Positions 35,338 to 43,877 of a stretch of DNA of 64,000 nucleotides are shown piece after piece; the stretch's first letter is position 1; each line of letters begins with the position of its first letter. Where the stretch lies: the NCBI GenBank assembly GCA_963728395.1, contig CAVSJJ010000008.1, positions 1 through 64,000 of the forward strand, given 5' to 3'. The notes beneath the pieces are model-generated. The model had not been told where the DNA came from and did no database searches. It was given only the letters and a program-made list of their open reading frames with translations. The translations under genes and the position numbers were made by a program. Source of the DNA: CAVSJJ01 sp963728395. Its GTDB lineage: Bacteria; Actinomycetota; Actinomycetes; Actinomycetales; Dermatophilaceae.

Positions 35338-36999
35338 ATGTCACGCCACGGGCGTCATGCGAGCCCCGGACGCATCGTCCGGCCCCGGTGGGTCTACCCC
35401 ACCGCGGTTCTCCTCGGCGGTGCCCTCATCGGCTCCGCCAGCGTCCTCTCCCAGTCGCACGCGCTGCTGTCGCCGGCCACCGCGATGTCCACGGCGTCCC
35501 TCCCCTCGGCGGACGCCGAGACCTGTGCCCGGCCGGTCCACGTCGACGTCGTCTCCTCCCCTCGGATGCACGACGTCGTCGCTGCGGCCGCCACGAAGGC
35601 CGGTGAGGGCTCGTGCACGAGCTTCTCCGTGACGAGCGAGGAGGCGGCCGTCACCGCCAACTCGATCGCCGCCGGCCACGGCCCTGACCTGTGGATCCCG
35701 GACTCGACGATCTGGGCCACCGAAGTGAACGGTCAGGAAGGAGGGAAGGTGCGCCAGGGTCCCTCACTTGCCACCTCCCCTCTCGTCGTCGCGGTGCCCG
35801 CCGCGCTCTCCGTCACCCGGGCGACGTGGACGCAGCTGGTGGACGGCGATGTGCCGACGCGCATCGCCGATCCGGTCAGCAACGCCTCCGGCCGGCTCGC
35901 GATCATCGCGGCCCGCGCCTCCCTCGGTGGTGACCAGGCCCTCGGGAGCCCCCTCGGGGCCGGCCTCGTGACGCTGAGCCGCACCGCGGCGACCTCCGAC
36001 TCCGAGCTCCTCGACGAGCTCATCACCTCGCCGCGGTCGGCGAGCGCGTTCCCCGTCGAGGAGGCGACGCTCACGGCATACCGCGCGGCGCACCCCTCGG
36101 TGAAGGTGCGCGCCCTCGTGCCGGCCGGGGAGACCGCCCGGTTCGACTACCCGCTGCTCACCCGGGCCGACGCGGACGCGACGGTCACCAAGGCGGCGAC
36201 GGCGCTGACGACCGAGATCCTCAGCCCGCAGATGGGGCGGAAGATCCGCGACGCCGGCCTGCGCATGAGCATCACCGAGCCACTGCCCGACGCGCAGGGC
36301 CAGCCCACGGTCGTCCCGGTCTACGCGACGCTCCCGACCGCGACCGAGACGCGCAAGATCTTCGACGAGTGGGTCTCCGCGCAGACCGACGCCCGGATGC
36401 TCGTGGTCATGGACACCTCCGGCTCGATGTCGCGCAAGGTGGGCGAGACGACTCGGATGACGCTCGCCAAGGAGGCGGCCGACACGGCGCTCGCCAGCGT
36501 CCCGGACGGCTCGCAGATGGGGCTGTGGACCTTCTCCTCCCGCCAGGACCACGACCGTGACTACCGCGAGGTCGTCCCGGTCCGCGACCTCGGCGCCGAG
36601 ACGGACGCGGCGACCCAGCGCGAGGCGCTCGCCGAGGGCTTCGCCGCCGCGGCGGCCTCGACGCGGGGCGACACCGGCCTCTACGACACGATCGGCGCGG
36701 CCTACGCCGAGCTGCAGCGCACCTACGACCCGACCCTGGTCAACACCCTCGTCGTCATCACCGACGGCACGAACGACGACCCCGACGGTGGCCTCTCCCT
36801 CCGGGCGCTGCTCTCCTTCCTCGAGAAGGCCGACCAGAGCCGGCCGATCTCGGTGGCCCTCGTCGGCATCACCGCGGATGCCGACATCAAGGCGCTGCGC
36901 ACCATCGCCGACGCCACCCACGGCCGCGTCTACGTGGCCGACCGTCCCTCCTCCATCAAGGCGGTGCTCGTCGATGCGCTGCTCACTCGGCACGCCTGA
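35338..36999 (+). CDS. Secreted/membrane-anchored substrate-binding plus von Willebrand factor A protein
   Basis: 553 residues from the ATG at 35338 (GGAGG upstream). An N-terminal hydrophobic segment (WVYPTAVLLGGALIGSASVL) is followed by a periplasmic-binding-like region with GPDLWIPDSTIWA and SPLVVAVPAALSV. The C-terminal VWA domain carries a full MIDAS: MLVVMDTSGSMS (DxSxS) near residue 356, with the Thr and Asp positions in RGDTGLYDTI and VVITDGTNDDP. This two-domain arrangement is frequent in actinobacteria; a role in metal-dependent adhesion or cell-envelope assembly is inferred. It stands alone, divergent from nothing. Confidence 0.85.
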   Translation: MSRHGRHASPGRIVRPRWVYPTAVLLGGALIGSASVLSQSHALLSPATAMSTASLPSADAETCARPVHVDVVSSPRMHDVVAAAATKAGEGSCTSFSVTSEEAAVTANSIAAGHGPDLWIPDSTIWATEVNGQEGGKVRQGPSLATSPLVVAVPAALSVTRATWTQLVDGDVPTRIADPVSNASGRLAIIAARASLGGDQALGSPLGAGLVTLSRTAATSDSELLDELITSPRSASAFPVEEATLTAYRAAHPSVKVRALVPAGETARFDYPLLTRADADATVTKAATALTTEILSPQMGRKIRDAGLRMSITEPLPDAQGQPTVVPVYATLPTATETRKIFDEWVSAQTDARMLVVMDTSGSMSRKVGETTRMTLAKEAADTALASVPDGSQMGLWTFSSRQDHDRDYREVVPVRDLGAETDAATQREALAEGFAAAAASTRGDTGLYDTIGAAYAELQRTYDPTLVNTLVVITDGTNDDPDGGLSLRALLSFLEKADQSRPISVALVGITADADIKALRTIADATHGRVYVADRPSSIKAVLVDALLTRHA

Positions 37000-37284
37000 G
37001 CCCACCACCCCCCTCCGCCGACACGGCGAGTGGTGCCCCGCCACGGACCCCTCCCGGTATGCCGACCTGGCGCACCGGCCGTGGCGGGGCCGCCGGGTCT
37101 GTCCCGACGCCCACCACCGGGCGGCTCCCCGCCCGACCAGGCGAGCCCACTGACCAGGCGCCCGCGGCGCCGTCGCCGTCCCGACGGCGCCGCGGGCGCC
37201 TCCCGCACTCCGCGGAGGGCGCGAGCGCGCGGCGGCTGTGGACAACCGGACGGCCACAGGATGGCACCGGCCTAGCGTGCCGCC

Positions 37285-40200
37285 ATGCCGTTCACCGTCA
37301 CCGTGCACCTCCGGCGGCGCCGGGCCCGGGCGGTCGACGTCGCGATCGAGGTGCCGACCGGAGGGACGGCGACCGTCGCTCAGCTGCGCTCCGCGCTCGC
37401 AGACCTGCTGGGCGAGCCCGTCGACGGGCTCATCGCAGACTGTGGTCGGCTGAGCGACGAGAGCGTCGTCGGGGATCCGCCGCTCGTCCATGGGGCCGAG
37501 CTGGCCCTCGGCCCCGCCGCTGAGGGACCGCTGCCGTCCGACCGACCCGCCGACCCGACGCCGCTCGAGGTCGTCGTGGTGTCCGGCCCGGACGTGGGTC
37601 ACCGGCTCCCGCTCCCCTCGACCGGCCTCGTCGTGGGCCGCGGCGGCGGCGCCGACCTCGTCCTCGATGACCCCGACGTGAGCCGGCGGCACCTGAGACT
37701 CGTCGTAACGAGCCAGGGCGTGCTCGCCGAGGACCTCTGCTCGGTCAACGGGACCGTCCTCGGCGGCCACCCGGTGACGCAGCGCGTCGTCGTGCCGCTC
37801 GACGGCCGACTGCGAATCGGGTCGAGCACGATCGTCCTGCGCCGGTCGGTTCGGGCACGGCTGCCCGTCTCGGCGGACGGCGCGGGTCGGCTGGTCGTGC
37901 ACCGCGCCCCTCGCGTCCGCCCGCCGGCCGTGTCGCGGGAGGTGGCCGAGCCGGTCGCCCCCGGGGCGGCCGGCCGGGTCCGCATGCCGTGGGTGGCCGC
38001 CCTCGCACCGTTGCCGGTGGCGCTCATCCTGGCGCTCGTCCTCGGCCCGCACTACCTGCTCTTCGCCGCAGGCGGCCCGGTGCTCGTCCTCGCGACGTCC
38101 CTGGCCGACCGGACGGGGCGGCGCCGCGGCGCCCGCGGCGAGCAGGCGGCATACGCGAGCGAGGCCGCCCGCGCCCGCCGCGACCTCGATGCGGCCCTTG
38201 CCGAGGAGGCCCGCGAGCGGCGGGCAGCGCATCCCGACCCGGCGCAGATCCTCGCCCTGGCCACCGGGCCCGCTCCGCGCCTCTGGGAACGCTCAGGTGA
38301 GGACCCGGACCTGCTCGAGGTCCGGGTCGGGACCGCCCCGCTGCCCGCGCAGGTGAGGTGGACGCGCCCCGACCGACCGGCCGAGCACCCGGTCATCGAC
38401 GACCTGCCGGTCGTGGTCGACCTCGCCCTCGTGAACCGGCTGGGGGTCGTCGGCCCCCGTGCGGCCGCCCTCGACGTGGCTCGCGGCATCGTCGGCCGCC
38501 TCGCCGCCCTCGTCTCGCCCGCCGACCTGCGGATCACGCGCCTCACCTCGGACGAGGAGTGGTCCTGGGTCGACCGCCTCCCGCATGTCTGGCCGCAGGA
38601 GCTCGAAACCCCCTTTGCCGCGGCCGAACCGGGCACAACTGACCGTCCAGCACATCTGCTCATCGTCGATGCGGGCGACGCCTCGCCGGCGGACACCGAC
38701 ACTCTTGGCGCGCTGCGGCAGCACACCGCATCGGTCGTCATCGCCCCCGACATCGCGAGCCTGCCGCCGGGCTGCGGGGCGGTCCTCGAGGTCGCACCCG
38801 GCGACGAGAGCCGGCTGCGGGTCGACGGCGTGGCGGACGTGCGCGGCATCGTGCCAGACCGGCCGCGCTGGTGGTGGTCCGTCCGGCTCTCCCGGAGTCT
38901 CGCGCCGCTGCGCGACCCGCGCACCGACGTCGACGCCCGGGCCGCACCCCCGGACGAGGTCCGGCTGCTCGAGATCCTCCCCGTCGATGCCACCGACCCG
39001 GTGGCGGTCCGGGACCGGTGGGTGGCCCCCGAGGGTCCGGTCGCCGTCCTCGGCGCGACCCGGGACGGCCCCTGGTGCGTCGACCTGCGCCGCGACGGCC
39101 CACACGCCCTCATCGGCGGGACGACGGGCGCAGGCAAGTCCGAGCTCCTCCAGGCCCTCGTCGGTTCCCTCGCGGTCCTCTCCCCGCCCGAGGAGCTCTC
39201 CATCGTCCTCGTCGACTACAAGGGCGGGTCGGCCTTCGCCGGGTGCGCCGACCTCCCGCACGTCGTCGGCCTCGTGACCGACCTCGACGACCACCTCGCC
39301 GACCGGGCCCTGGTCTCCCTCCGGGCCGAGCTGACCCGGCGCGAACGCGTCCTGGCGACGGTCGGTGCCCGCGACATCGACGACTACCTCATCCGCCGGC
39401 CCCCCGGCGGCCCGGGTCTCGGTCGCCTCGTCATCGTCGTCGACGAGCTGCGGGCGTTGGCCGAGGAGCTGCCGGCCTTCGTCGACGGTCTCGTCCGCAT
39501 CGCCGCCGTCGGCCGGTCGCTCGGGGTCCACCTCGTCCTCGCCACGCAACGGCCGAGCGGCGTCGTCTCGCCCGAGATCCGCGCCAACGTCAACCTCCGG
39601 GTGGCCCTGCGGGTGCGGGACCGGGCCGACTCGCACGATGTCATCGACCTCCCCGACGCCGCCCTCGTCCCGGCCGGGCGTCCCGGTCGAGGCCTGGCGC
39701 GGACCGGCGCCGAGGCACCGACGACCTTCCAGGGCGCGCGGGTCTCGGCCGCCGCTCCGGGCGAGCGCCCCGACCGCCTCGTCGTGCAGCTGGCCGGCGG
39801 CGGCGCCAACGGCGCCGGGGCCGCATCCGGAGCGGTCCCGCCGGGCCGCGGCATGCCCGCTGCCGGGCCGACCGACCTGGACCGGCTCGTCGCCGCGGCC
39901 CGTGCGGCGCAGCGGGACCGGCCGGCGCCACCGCCCCACCGCCCCTGGCTCCCGGCGCTGCCGGCCCGGCTGGCTCCGCTGGACCCGGAGCCCGACACGG
40001 ACGCGGTCCTCGTCGGCCTGGCCGACCACCCGGGTGAGCAGCGCCGGGAGCCGCTACGCTGGCGCCCGGACGGCGGCCACTGGCTGCTCGTCGGCGGCCC
40101 CCGGTCCGGACGAACGACGGCGGCGGTCACCCTCGCGACGACCGCGGCAGCCCGGTGGGCCACGCACGAGCTGCACATCCACGCCATCGCCGCCGGTGGA

Positions 40201-41370
40201 CGCCTCCGACCCGTTGCGGCCCTCCCGAACACCGGGACCGTGGTCGGGCCCGATGACCCCGAGCGGCTCGACCTCCTGCTGACCCGGCTGGCCGACGAGG
40301 TGCGCCGTCGCGCGGGGGCGCCCGAGCCGGCCACAAGCCCCGCGGTGCTGCTGCTCGTCGACGGCTGGGACCGGGCCGCGGACCCGGACCTGCTCGGCGG
40401 CACGGTCGGCGAGCGCCTGACGGCCCTGCTGCGCGACGGTGCCTCCGTCGGCCTCAGCGCCGTCGTCACCGGCGATCGGTCGCTCGTGCTCGGGCGCACG
40501 GCGGCGCTCATGTCCGAGACCTTCGTCCTGCGGCTCGCCGACCCGGTCGACGCCGCCCTCGTCGGTCTCGACCGCTCCGCCGTCCCGCACGACCCACCTC
40601 CCGGCCGGGCGGTGCGGGTCCGGGACGGCGTCGAGATCCAGTTCGCCCTGCCCCACCCGGGCCCGCCACCGCCCGTCGCGGCCTCGTCGGGGCGGGCCTG
40701 CCGGCCGGTCCGGGTCGAGCCACTGCCCACGCTCGCGCTCCCCCCGGCCCCCGGCGCCGCGCCGCCGTGGACGCTGGGCATCGGCGGCGACGACGCGTCC
40801 TGGGTGTCCCTCGACCCGGCGGTGGCCGGACGGCTGCTCCTCGTCGTGGGCCCGCCTGGCTCGGGACGCAGCACCGCCCTCGGATCCCTCGCCCTGGCCG
40901 CCCAGCGGGCGGGTCGCCGGGTCGCGGTCGTGGCATCCCGGCGCGGCCCACCCGCGGACCTCGCGACGATGCGGGGGATCGTCCTCGCCTCACCACACGA
41001 TGTCGCGGACCTCGTCGCCGCGCGCCGGGCGCATCCGGACCTCGTCGTCCTCGTCGACGACGCCGACGGCCTGGCCGGCTCGCCCGCCGAGGCCGTCCTC
41101 GACGAGATCGCCGCCCTCGTCGACCGCGACGACGGGGTCGTCGTGGCCGCGGCCACCCCGGCCGGTGTCCTCGGCCAGGTGCGGGGCGTCGTCGTCGAGG
41201 CGGCCCGGCGCCAGCGAGGGCTGCTCCTCGCTCCGTCCGGCCCGGGCGACGGCGCGGTCCTCGGCGTCGCGGTCCCGCGGGGGCTTCCCGTCAGGCCAGG
41301 ACGGGGGCTCCTCGTCGCCGGCGGCCCGCCGGTGCGGGTGCAGGTGGCCGGGCCGACGGGAGCCGGGTAG
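37285..41370 (+). CDS. YukD-FHA-FtsK/SpoIIIE ATPase (EccC/EssC-like, type VII secretion related)
   Basis: 1361 residues. Residues 1-80 resemble a ubiquitin-like YukD domain. Residues about 95-185 are an FHA domain (GLVVGRGGGADLVLDDPDVS, then RRHLRLVV and SVNGTVLGG). Two hydrophobic helices at about 235-275 anchor it. Three ATPase modules follow. The first has Walker A GGTTGAGKSE at about 611 and IVLVDYKGGSAF. The second has GGPRSGRTT at about 937, and the third GPPGSGRST at about 1188. In the last two the Walker lysine is replaced by arginine, so only the first may hydrolyse ATP. Such proteins drive WXG100 substrate export; no other secretion gene is adjacent. Confidence 0.85.
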   Translation: MPFTVTVHLRRRRARAVDVAIEVPTGGTATVAQLRSALADLLGEPVDGLIADCGRLSDESVVGDPPLVHGAELALGPAAEGPLPSDRPADPTPLEVVVVSGPDVGHRLPLPSTGLVVGRGGGADLVLDDPDVSRRHLRLVVTSQGVLAEDLCSVNGTVLGGHPVTQRVVVPLDGRLRIGSSTIVLRRSVRARLPVSADGAGRLVVHRAPRVRPPAVSREVAEPVAPGAAGRVRMPWVAALAPLPVALILALVLGPHYLLFAAGGPVLVLATSLADRTGRRRGARGEQAAYASEAARARRDLDAALAEEARERRAAHPDPAQILALATGPAPRLWERSGEDPDLLEVRVGTAPLPAQVRWTRPDRPAEHPVIDDLPVVVDLALVNRLGVVGPRAAALDVARGIVGRLAALVSPADLRITRLTSDEEWSWVDRLPHVWPQELETPFAAAEPGTTDRPAHLLIVDAGDASPADTDTLGALRQHTASVVIAPDIASLPPGCGAVLEVAPGDESRLRVDGVADVRGIVPDRPRWWWSVRLSRSLAPLRDPRTDVDARAAPPDEVRLLEILPVDATDPVAVRDRWVAPEGPVAVLGATRDGPWCVDLRRDGPHALIGGTTGAGKSELLQALVGSLAVLSPPEELSIVLVDYKGGSAFAGCADLPHVVGLVTDLDDHLADRALVSLRAELTRRERVLATVGARDIDDYLIRRPPGGPGLGRLVIVVDELRALAEELPAFVDGLVRIAAVGRSLGVHLVLATQRPSGVVSPEIRANVNLRVALRVRDRADSHDVIDLPDAALVPAGRPGRGLARTGAEAPTTFQGARVSAAAPGERPDRLVVQLAGGGANGAGAASGAVPPGRGMPAAGPTDLDRLVAAARAAQRDRPAPPPHRPWLPALPARLAPLDPEPDTDAVLVGLADHPGEQRREPLRWRPDGGHWLLVGGPRSGRTTAAVTLATTAAARWATHELHIHAIAAGGRLRPVAALPNTGTVVGPDDPERLDLLLTRLADEVRRRAGAPEPATSPAVLLLVDGWDRAADPDLLGGTVGERLTALLRDGASVGLSAVVTGDRSLVLGRTAALMSETFVLRLADPVDAALVGLDRSAVPHDPPPGRAVRVRDGVEIQFALPHPGPPPPVAASSGRACRPVRVEPLPTLALPPAPGAAPPWTLGIGGDDASWVSLDPAVAGRLLLVVGPPGSGRSTALGSLALAAQRAGRRVAVVASRRGPPADLATMRGIVLASPHDVADLVAARRAHPDLVVLVDDADGLAGSPAEAVLDEIAALVDRDDGVVVAAATPAGVLGQVRGVVVEAARRQRGLLLAPSGPGDGAVLGVAVPRGLPVRPGRGLLVAGGPPVRVQVAGPTGAG

Positions 41371-41415
41371 CCGGCGGAGCCGGCACAGCCGGTAGGAGAG
41401 GCCCGCTCGGGCGCC

Positions 41416-41820
41416 TCAGTCGGGCTCGTCCGGGGCCGGGCGGGCCGGCGTCGCGAGCGCTCCCCCCACCCCGCCCAGCCCGATGAGGCCGACGGCGGCA
41501 CCGACCAGGAGCAGGCCCCCCTGGAACAGCCCCCAGGCCACGGGGAGCAGCAGGACGCTCCAGACAAGGGTGGGCGTGCGCGGCCAGTGCTCGAGCCGGA
41601 CCCAGCCACGAGCCACCGCCGCGAGCCCCGCAGCGGTGACGAGGATGAGGACGACCGACATGACGACCCGCGCCGGATCGGCGCTCTCGCCGAGGATGAG
41701 CTCGTAGAGGTAGAAGCCGGCGAACCCCACGAGGACGACCACCTGGGCCCCCAACAGGGCGGCCAGGAGGACCCGGGCTCCGCGAGCGGCCGGGTCCGCG
41801 GGTGGGGTGGGGGCGCTCAC
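41416..41820 (-). CDS. Small integral membrane protein
   Basis: 134 residues with four predicted helices: VLLAALLGAQVVVLVGFAGF, VVMSVVLILVTAAGLAAVA, LVWSVLLLPVAWGLFQGGLL and LLVGAAVGLIGLGGVGGALA. Pro-rich ends. Pattern typical of small actinobacterial membrane proteins of unknown function. Convergent with the FtsK/FHA gene. Confidence 0.75.
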   Translation of the reverse strand: MSAPTPPADPAARGARVLLAALLGAQVVVLVGFAGFYLYELILGESADPARVVMSVVLILVTAAGLAAVARGWVRLEHWPRTPTLVWSVLLLPVAWGLFQGGLLLVGAAVGLIGLGGVGGALATPARPAPDEPD

Positions 41821-42105
41821 GCGGGCAGCCTAGCGTGGGGCCCGGCCCCGGCGGCATCCAGTCGGCACGGCCCCTGACCTGCGAGGGAACAGATCCAAGC
41901 CCTGACTCGTTGGGATCCTGGTGGCCGGTTCGGCGGTGAGCGAACGGGCTCACGACACCCCCGAGAAGGGTGCGGAAACGGTCCCTCACCGTTAGCATCG
42001 ACCAACGGACGTCTGTGCGCTGACGTCCCTCGCACCCGAGGGCGCACACCGACCCGGAGCCACCCCGCGTCCGGCACGACGAACCGTTTGAAGGAGCATA
42101 CGCCC

Positions 42106-42354
42106 ATGGACTGGCGCGACCGCGCTGCCTGCCTCGACGAGGACCCCGAGCTGTTCTTCCCGATCGGGAATACCGGCCCGGCGATCCTGCAGATCGAGGA
42201 GGCCAAGGCCGTCTGCCGACGGTGCGAGGTCATCGACACCTGCCTGAAGTGGGCCCTGGAGTCGGGCCAGGACGCCGGCGTGTGGGGAGGCCTCTCCGAG
42301 GACGAGCGCCGAGCCCTCAAGCGGCGCAACGCCCGCGCCCGCCGCGCCGGCTGA
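42106..42354 (+). CDS. whiB1: WhiB1-type iron-sulfur transcription factor
   Basis: 82 residues. It carries the WhiB four-cysteine cluster ligands (C in RAACLDEDPELFFPIG, then CRRC and C in VIDTCLKWALESGQ). The turn GVWGGLSEDERRALKRRNAR contains the G-V-W-G-G motif and a basic DNA-binding tail. The whole closely follows mycobacterial WhiB1 (start MDWR...), an essential 4Fe-4S, nitric-oxide-sensitive regulator that binds sigma-A region 4. GGAG lies 11 bases before the ATG. It is convergent with pdtaS, as in Mycobacterium (Rv3219/Rv3220c). Confidence 0.95.
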   Translation: MDWRDRAACLDEDPELFFPIGNTGPAILQIEEAKAVCRRCEVIDTCLKWALESGQDAGVWGGLSEDERRALKRRNARARRAG

Positions 42355-42373
42355 CCGCAACGCCCGCGCCCGC

Positions 42374-43855
42374 CTAGCGCACCATCGCCCGGAGCCGGGC
42401 GACGAACTCGACCCGCGTCCCCCCGCCGGGCGCGTTCTCCCAGCGGATCCGGCCCCCGAGGTCCTGGACGAACGACGTGACGATCCGGGTCCCGAGCCCG
42501 GCCAGACCGGGACGGAACCCCGCCGGCAGCCCAGCGCCGTCGTCGGTGATCGTCACGGTGAGGATCTCCTGGCCGGCCGAGAGCCACTCCCGGTTCGCGA
42601 CCACGTCCACCCGGCCCCCGTGGTCGGCGAGCCCGTGCTCGACGGCGTTCTGCACCAGCTCGGACAGGACCAGGGCCAACGGCGTCGCGTCCTCGGCGCG
42701 AAGCCGACCGAACGTCCCGGTGATCGAGCTCTCGACCCGGTGCTCGCTCGAGGCGACCTCGACGACGGCGCGCAGCCCCTGGAGGGCGATGTCGTCGAAG
42801 TTGACGGTCTCGTCGAAGCCCTGACCCAGCGTCTCGTGGACCCGGGCGATCGTCGCGACCCGCCGCTCGGCCTCGCGGAGCGCGGCGCGCGCTCCCTCCT
42901 CCGGCTGGCGCCGGGCCTGGAGGCGCAGCAGCGCGGCGACGGTCTGGAGGTTGTTCTTCACCCGGTGGTGGATCTCGCGGATCGTCGCGTCCTTCGTCAT
43001 CAGCTCCTGCTCGCGGCGCCGGATCTCCGACACGTCTCGCACGAGGAGCAGCGCACCGATCCGCTCCGAGTGCTCGGTGAGCGGGATGGCCCGCATCGAC
43101 ACGGTCGCCGAGCGCGTCTCGGCCTCGCTGCGCCACGGCGCGCGGCCGGTGAGGACGAGGGGCAGCGACTCGTCCACCGGCGTCGTCGTGCGGCCGAGCA
43201 GGTCGGTGACGATCTGGGCGAGCACCTCCCCGACGACGTCCCCGAGGTGGCCGAGCCGGTGGATGGCCGAGACGGCATTCGGGCTCGCGTAGCGGACGAC
43301 CCCCTCGACGTCGAGCTGGATGACGCCGTCACCGACCCGGGGCGCGCCGCGGCGCAGGCCGGTCGGGTAGGCCGGGCTCGGGAACTCCCCCGCGGCGATC
43401 ATCCGGGCGAGGACGTCGGCCAGCGCCCGGTAGGTCTGTTCGAGCAGGCTGGGACCGCGCACCCCCTTGATGTTCGTATGCCGGGTGATGACGGCGATGG
43501 GCACCCCCTCCCGGACGACGGGGATGGCCTCCTCGCGGATGACGATCTCGCCCGCGGGGTCCGGCGGCCGGCCCGGCACGACGACCCGCCCCTCGAACGC
43601 ATCGTCGAGCATCCAGCGATGGCCGGGAGCGCTCGCCAGGCCGACGATGTCCTCGGCGAAGACCATCGGCCCGGTGTTGGGGCGCACGTGCGCGACGGCC
43701 CGCCACTCCCCGTGGGCCGACGGCACCCACATGACGAGGTCGGAGAAGGACAGGTCGGCCACGAGCTGCCAGTCGCCGATCACGAAGTGCAGCCACTCGA
43801 CCTCACCCTCGCCGAGCGAGGTCAGGTCACGCAGTGCCTCGGCCAGGGTGGTCAC
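42374..43855 (-). CDS. pdtaS: PdtaS-type sensor histidine kinase
   Basis: 493 residues, GTG start. An N-terminal GAF-like part is followed by a PAS domain (GVVRYASPNAVSAIHRLGHL). The HisKA_2 phosphoacceptor box is EIHHRVKNNLQTVAALLRLQ near residue 290, and the ATPase N box is ELVQNAVEHGLADHGG, followed by TITDDGAGLP. The domain set and the neighbouring whiB1 identify it as PdtaS, the soluble kinase that signals to the RNA-binding antiterminator PdtaR (not in the window). In mycobacteria PdtaS senses nitric oxide/copper. Confidence 0.93.
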   Translation of the reverse strand: MTTLAEALRDLTSLGEGEVEWLHFVIGDWQLVADLSFSDLVMWVPSAHGEWRAVAHVRPNTGPMVFAEDIVGLASAPGHRWMLDDAFEGRVVVPGRPPDPAGEIVIREEAIPVVREGVPIAVITRHTNIKGVRGPSLLEQTYRALADVLARMIAAGEFPSPAYPTGLRRGAPRVGDGVIQLDVEGVVRYASPNAVSAIHRLGHLGDVVGEVLAQIVTDLLGRTTTPVDESLPLVLTGRAPWRSEAETRSATVSMRAIPLTEHSERIGALLLVRDVSEIRRREQELMTKDATIREIHHRVKNNLQTVAALLRLQARRQPEEGARAALREAERRVATIARVHETLGQGFDETVNFDDIALQGLRAVVEVASSEHRVESSITGTFGRLRAEDATPLALVLSELVQNAVEHGLADHGGRVDVVANREWLSAGQEILTVTITDDGAGLPAGFRPGLAGLGTRIVTSFVQDLGGRIRWENAPGGGTRVEFVARLRAMVR

Positions 43856-43877
43856 GACGGCATGCTAGTGGCCCCGG

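Noticed and set aside
35115..35339. A 74-codon minus-strand frame ahead of the VWA gene
   Set aside because: No ribosome site, no recognisable pattern, and it lies in the promoter region of a well-supported gene.
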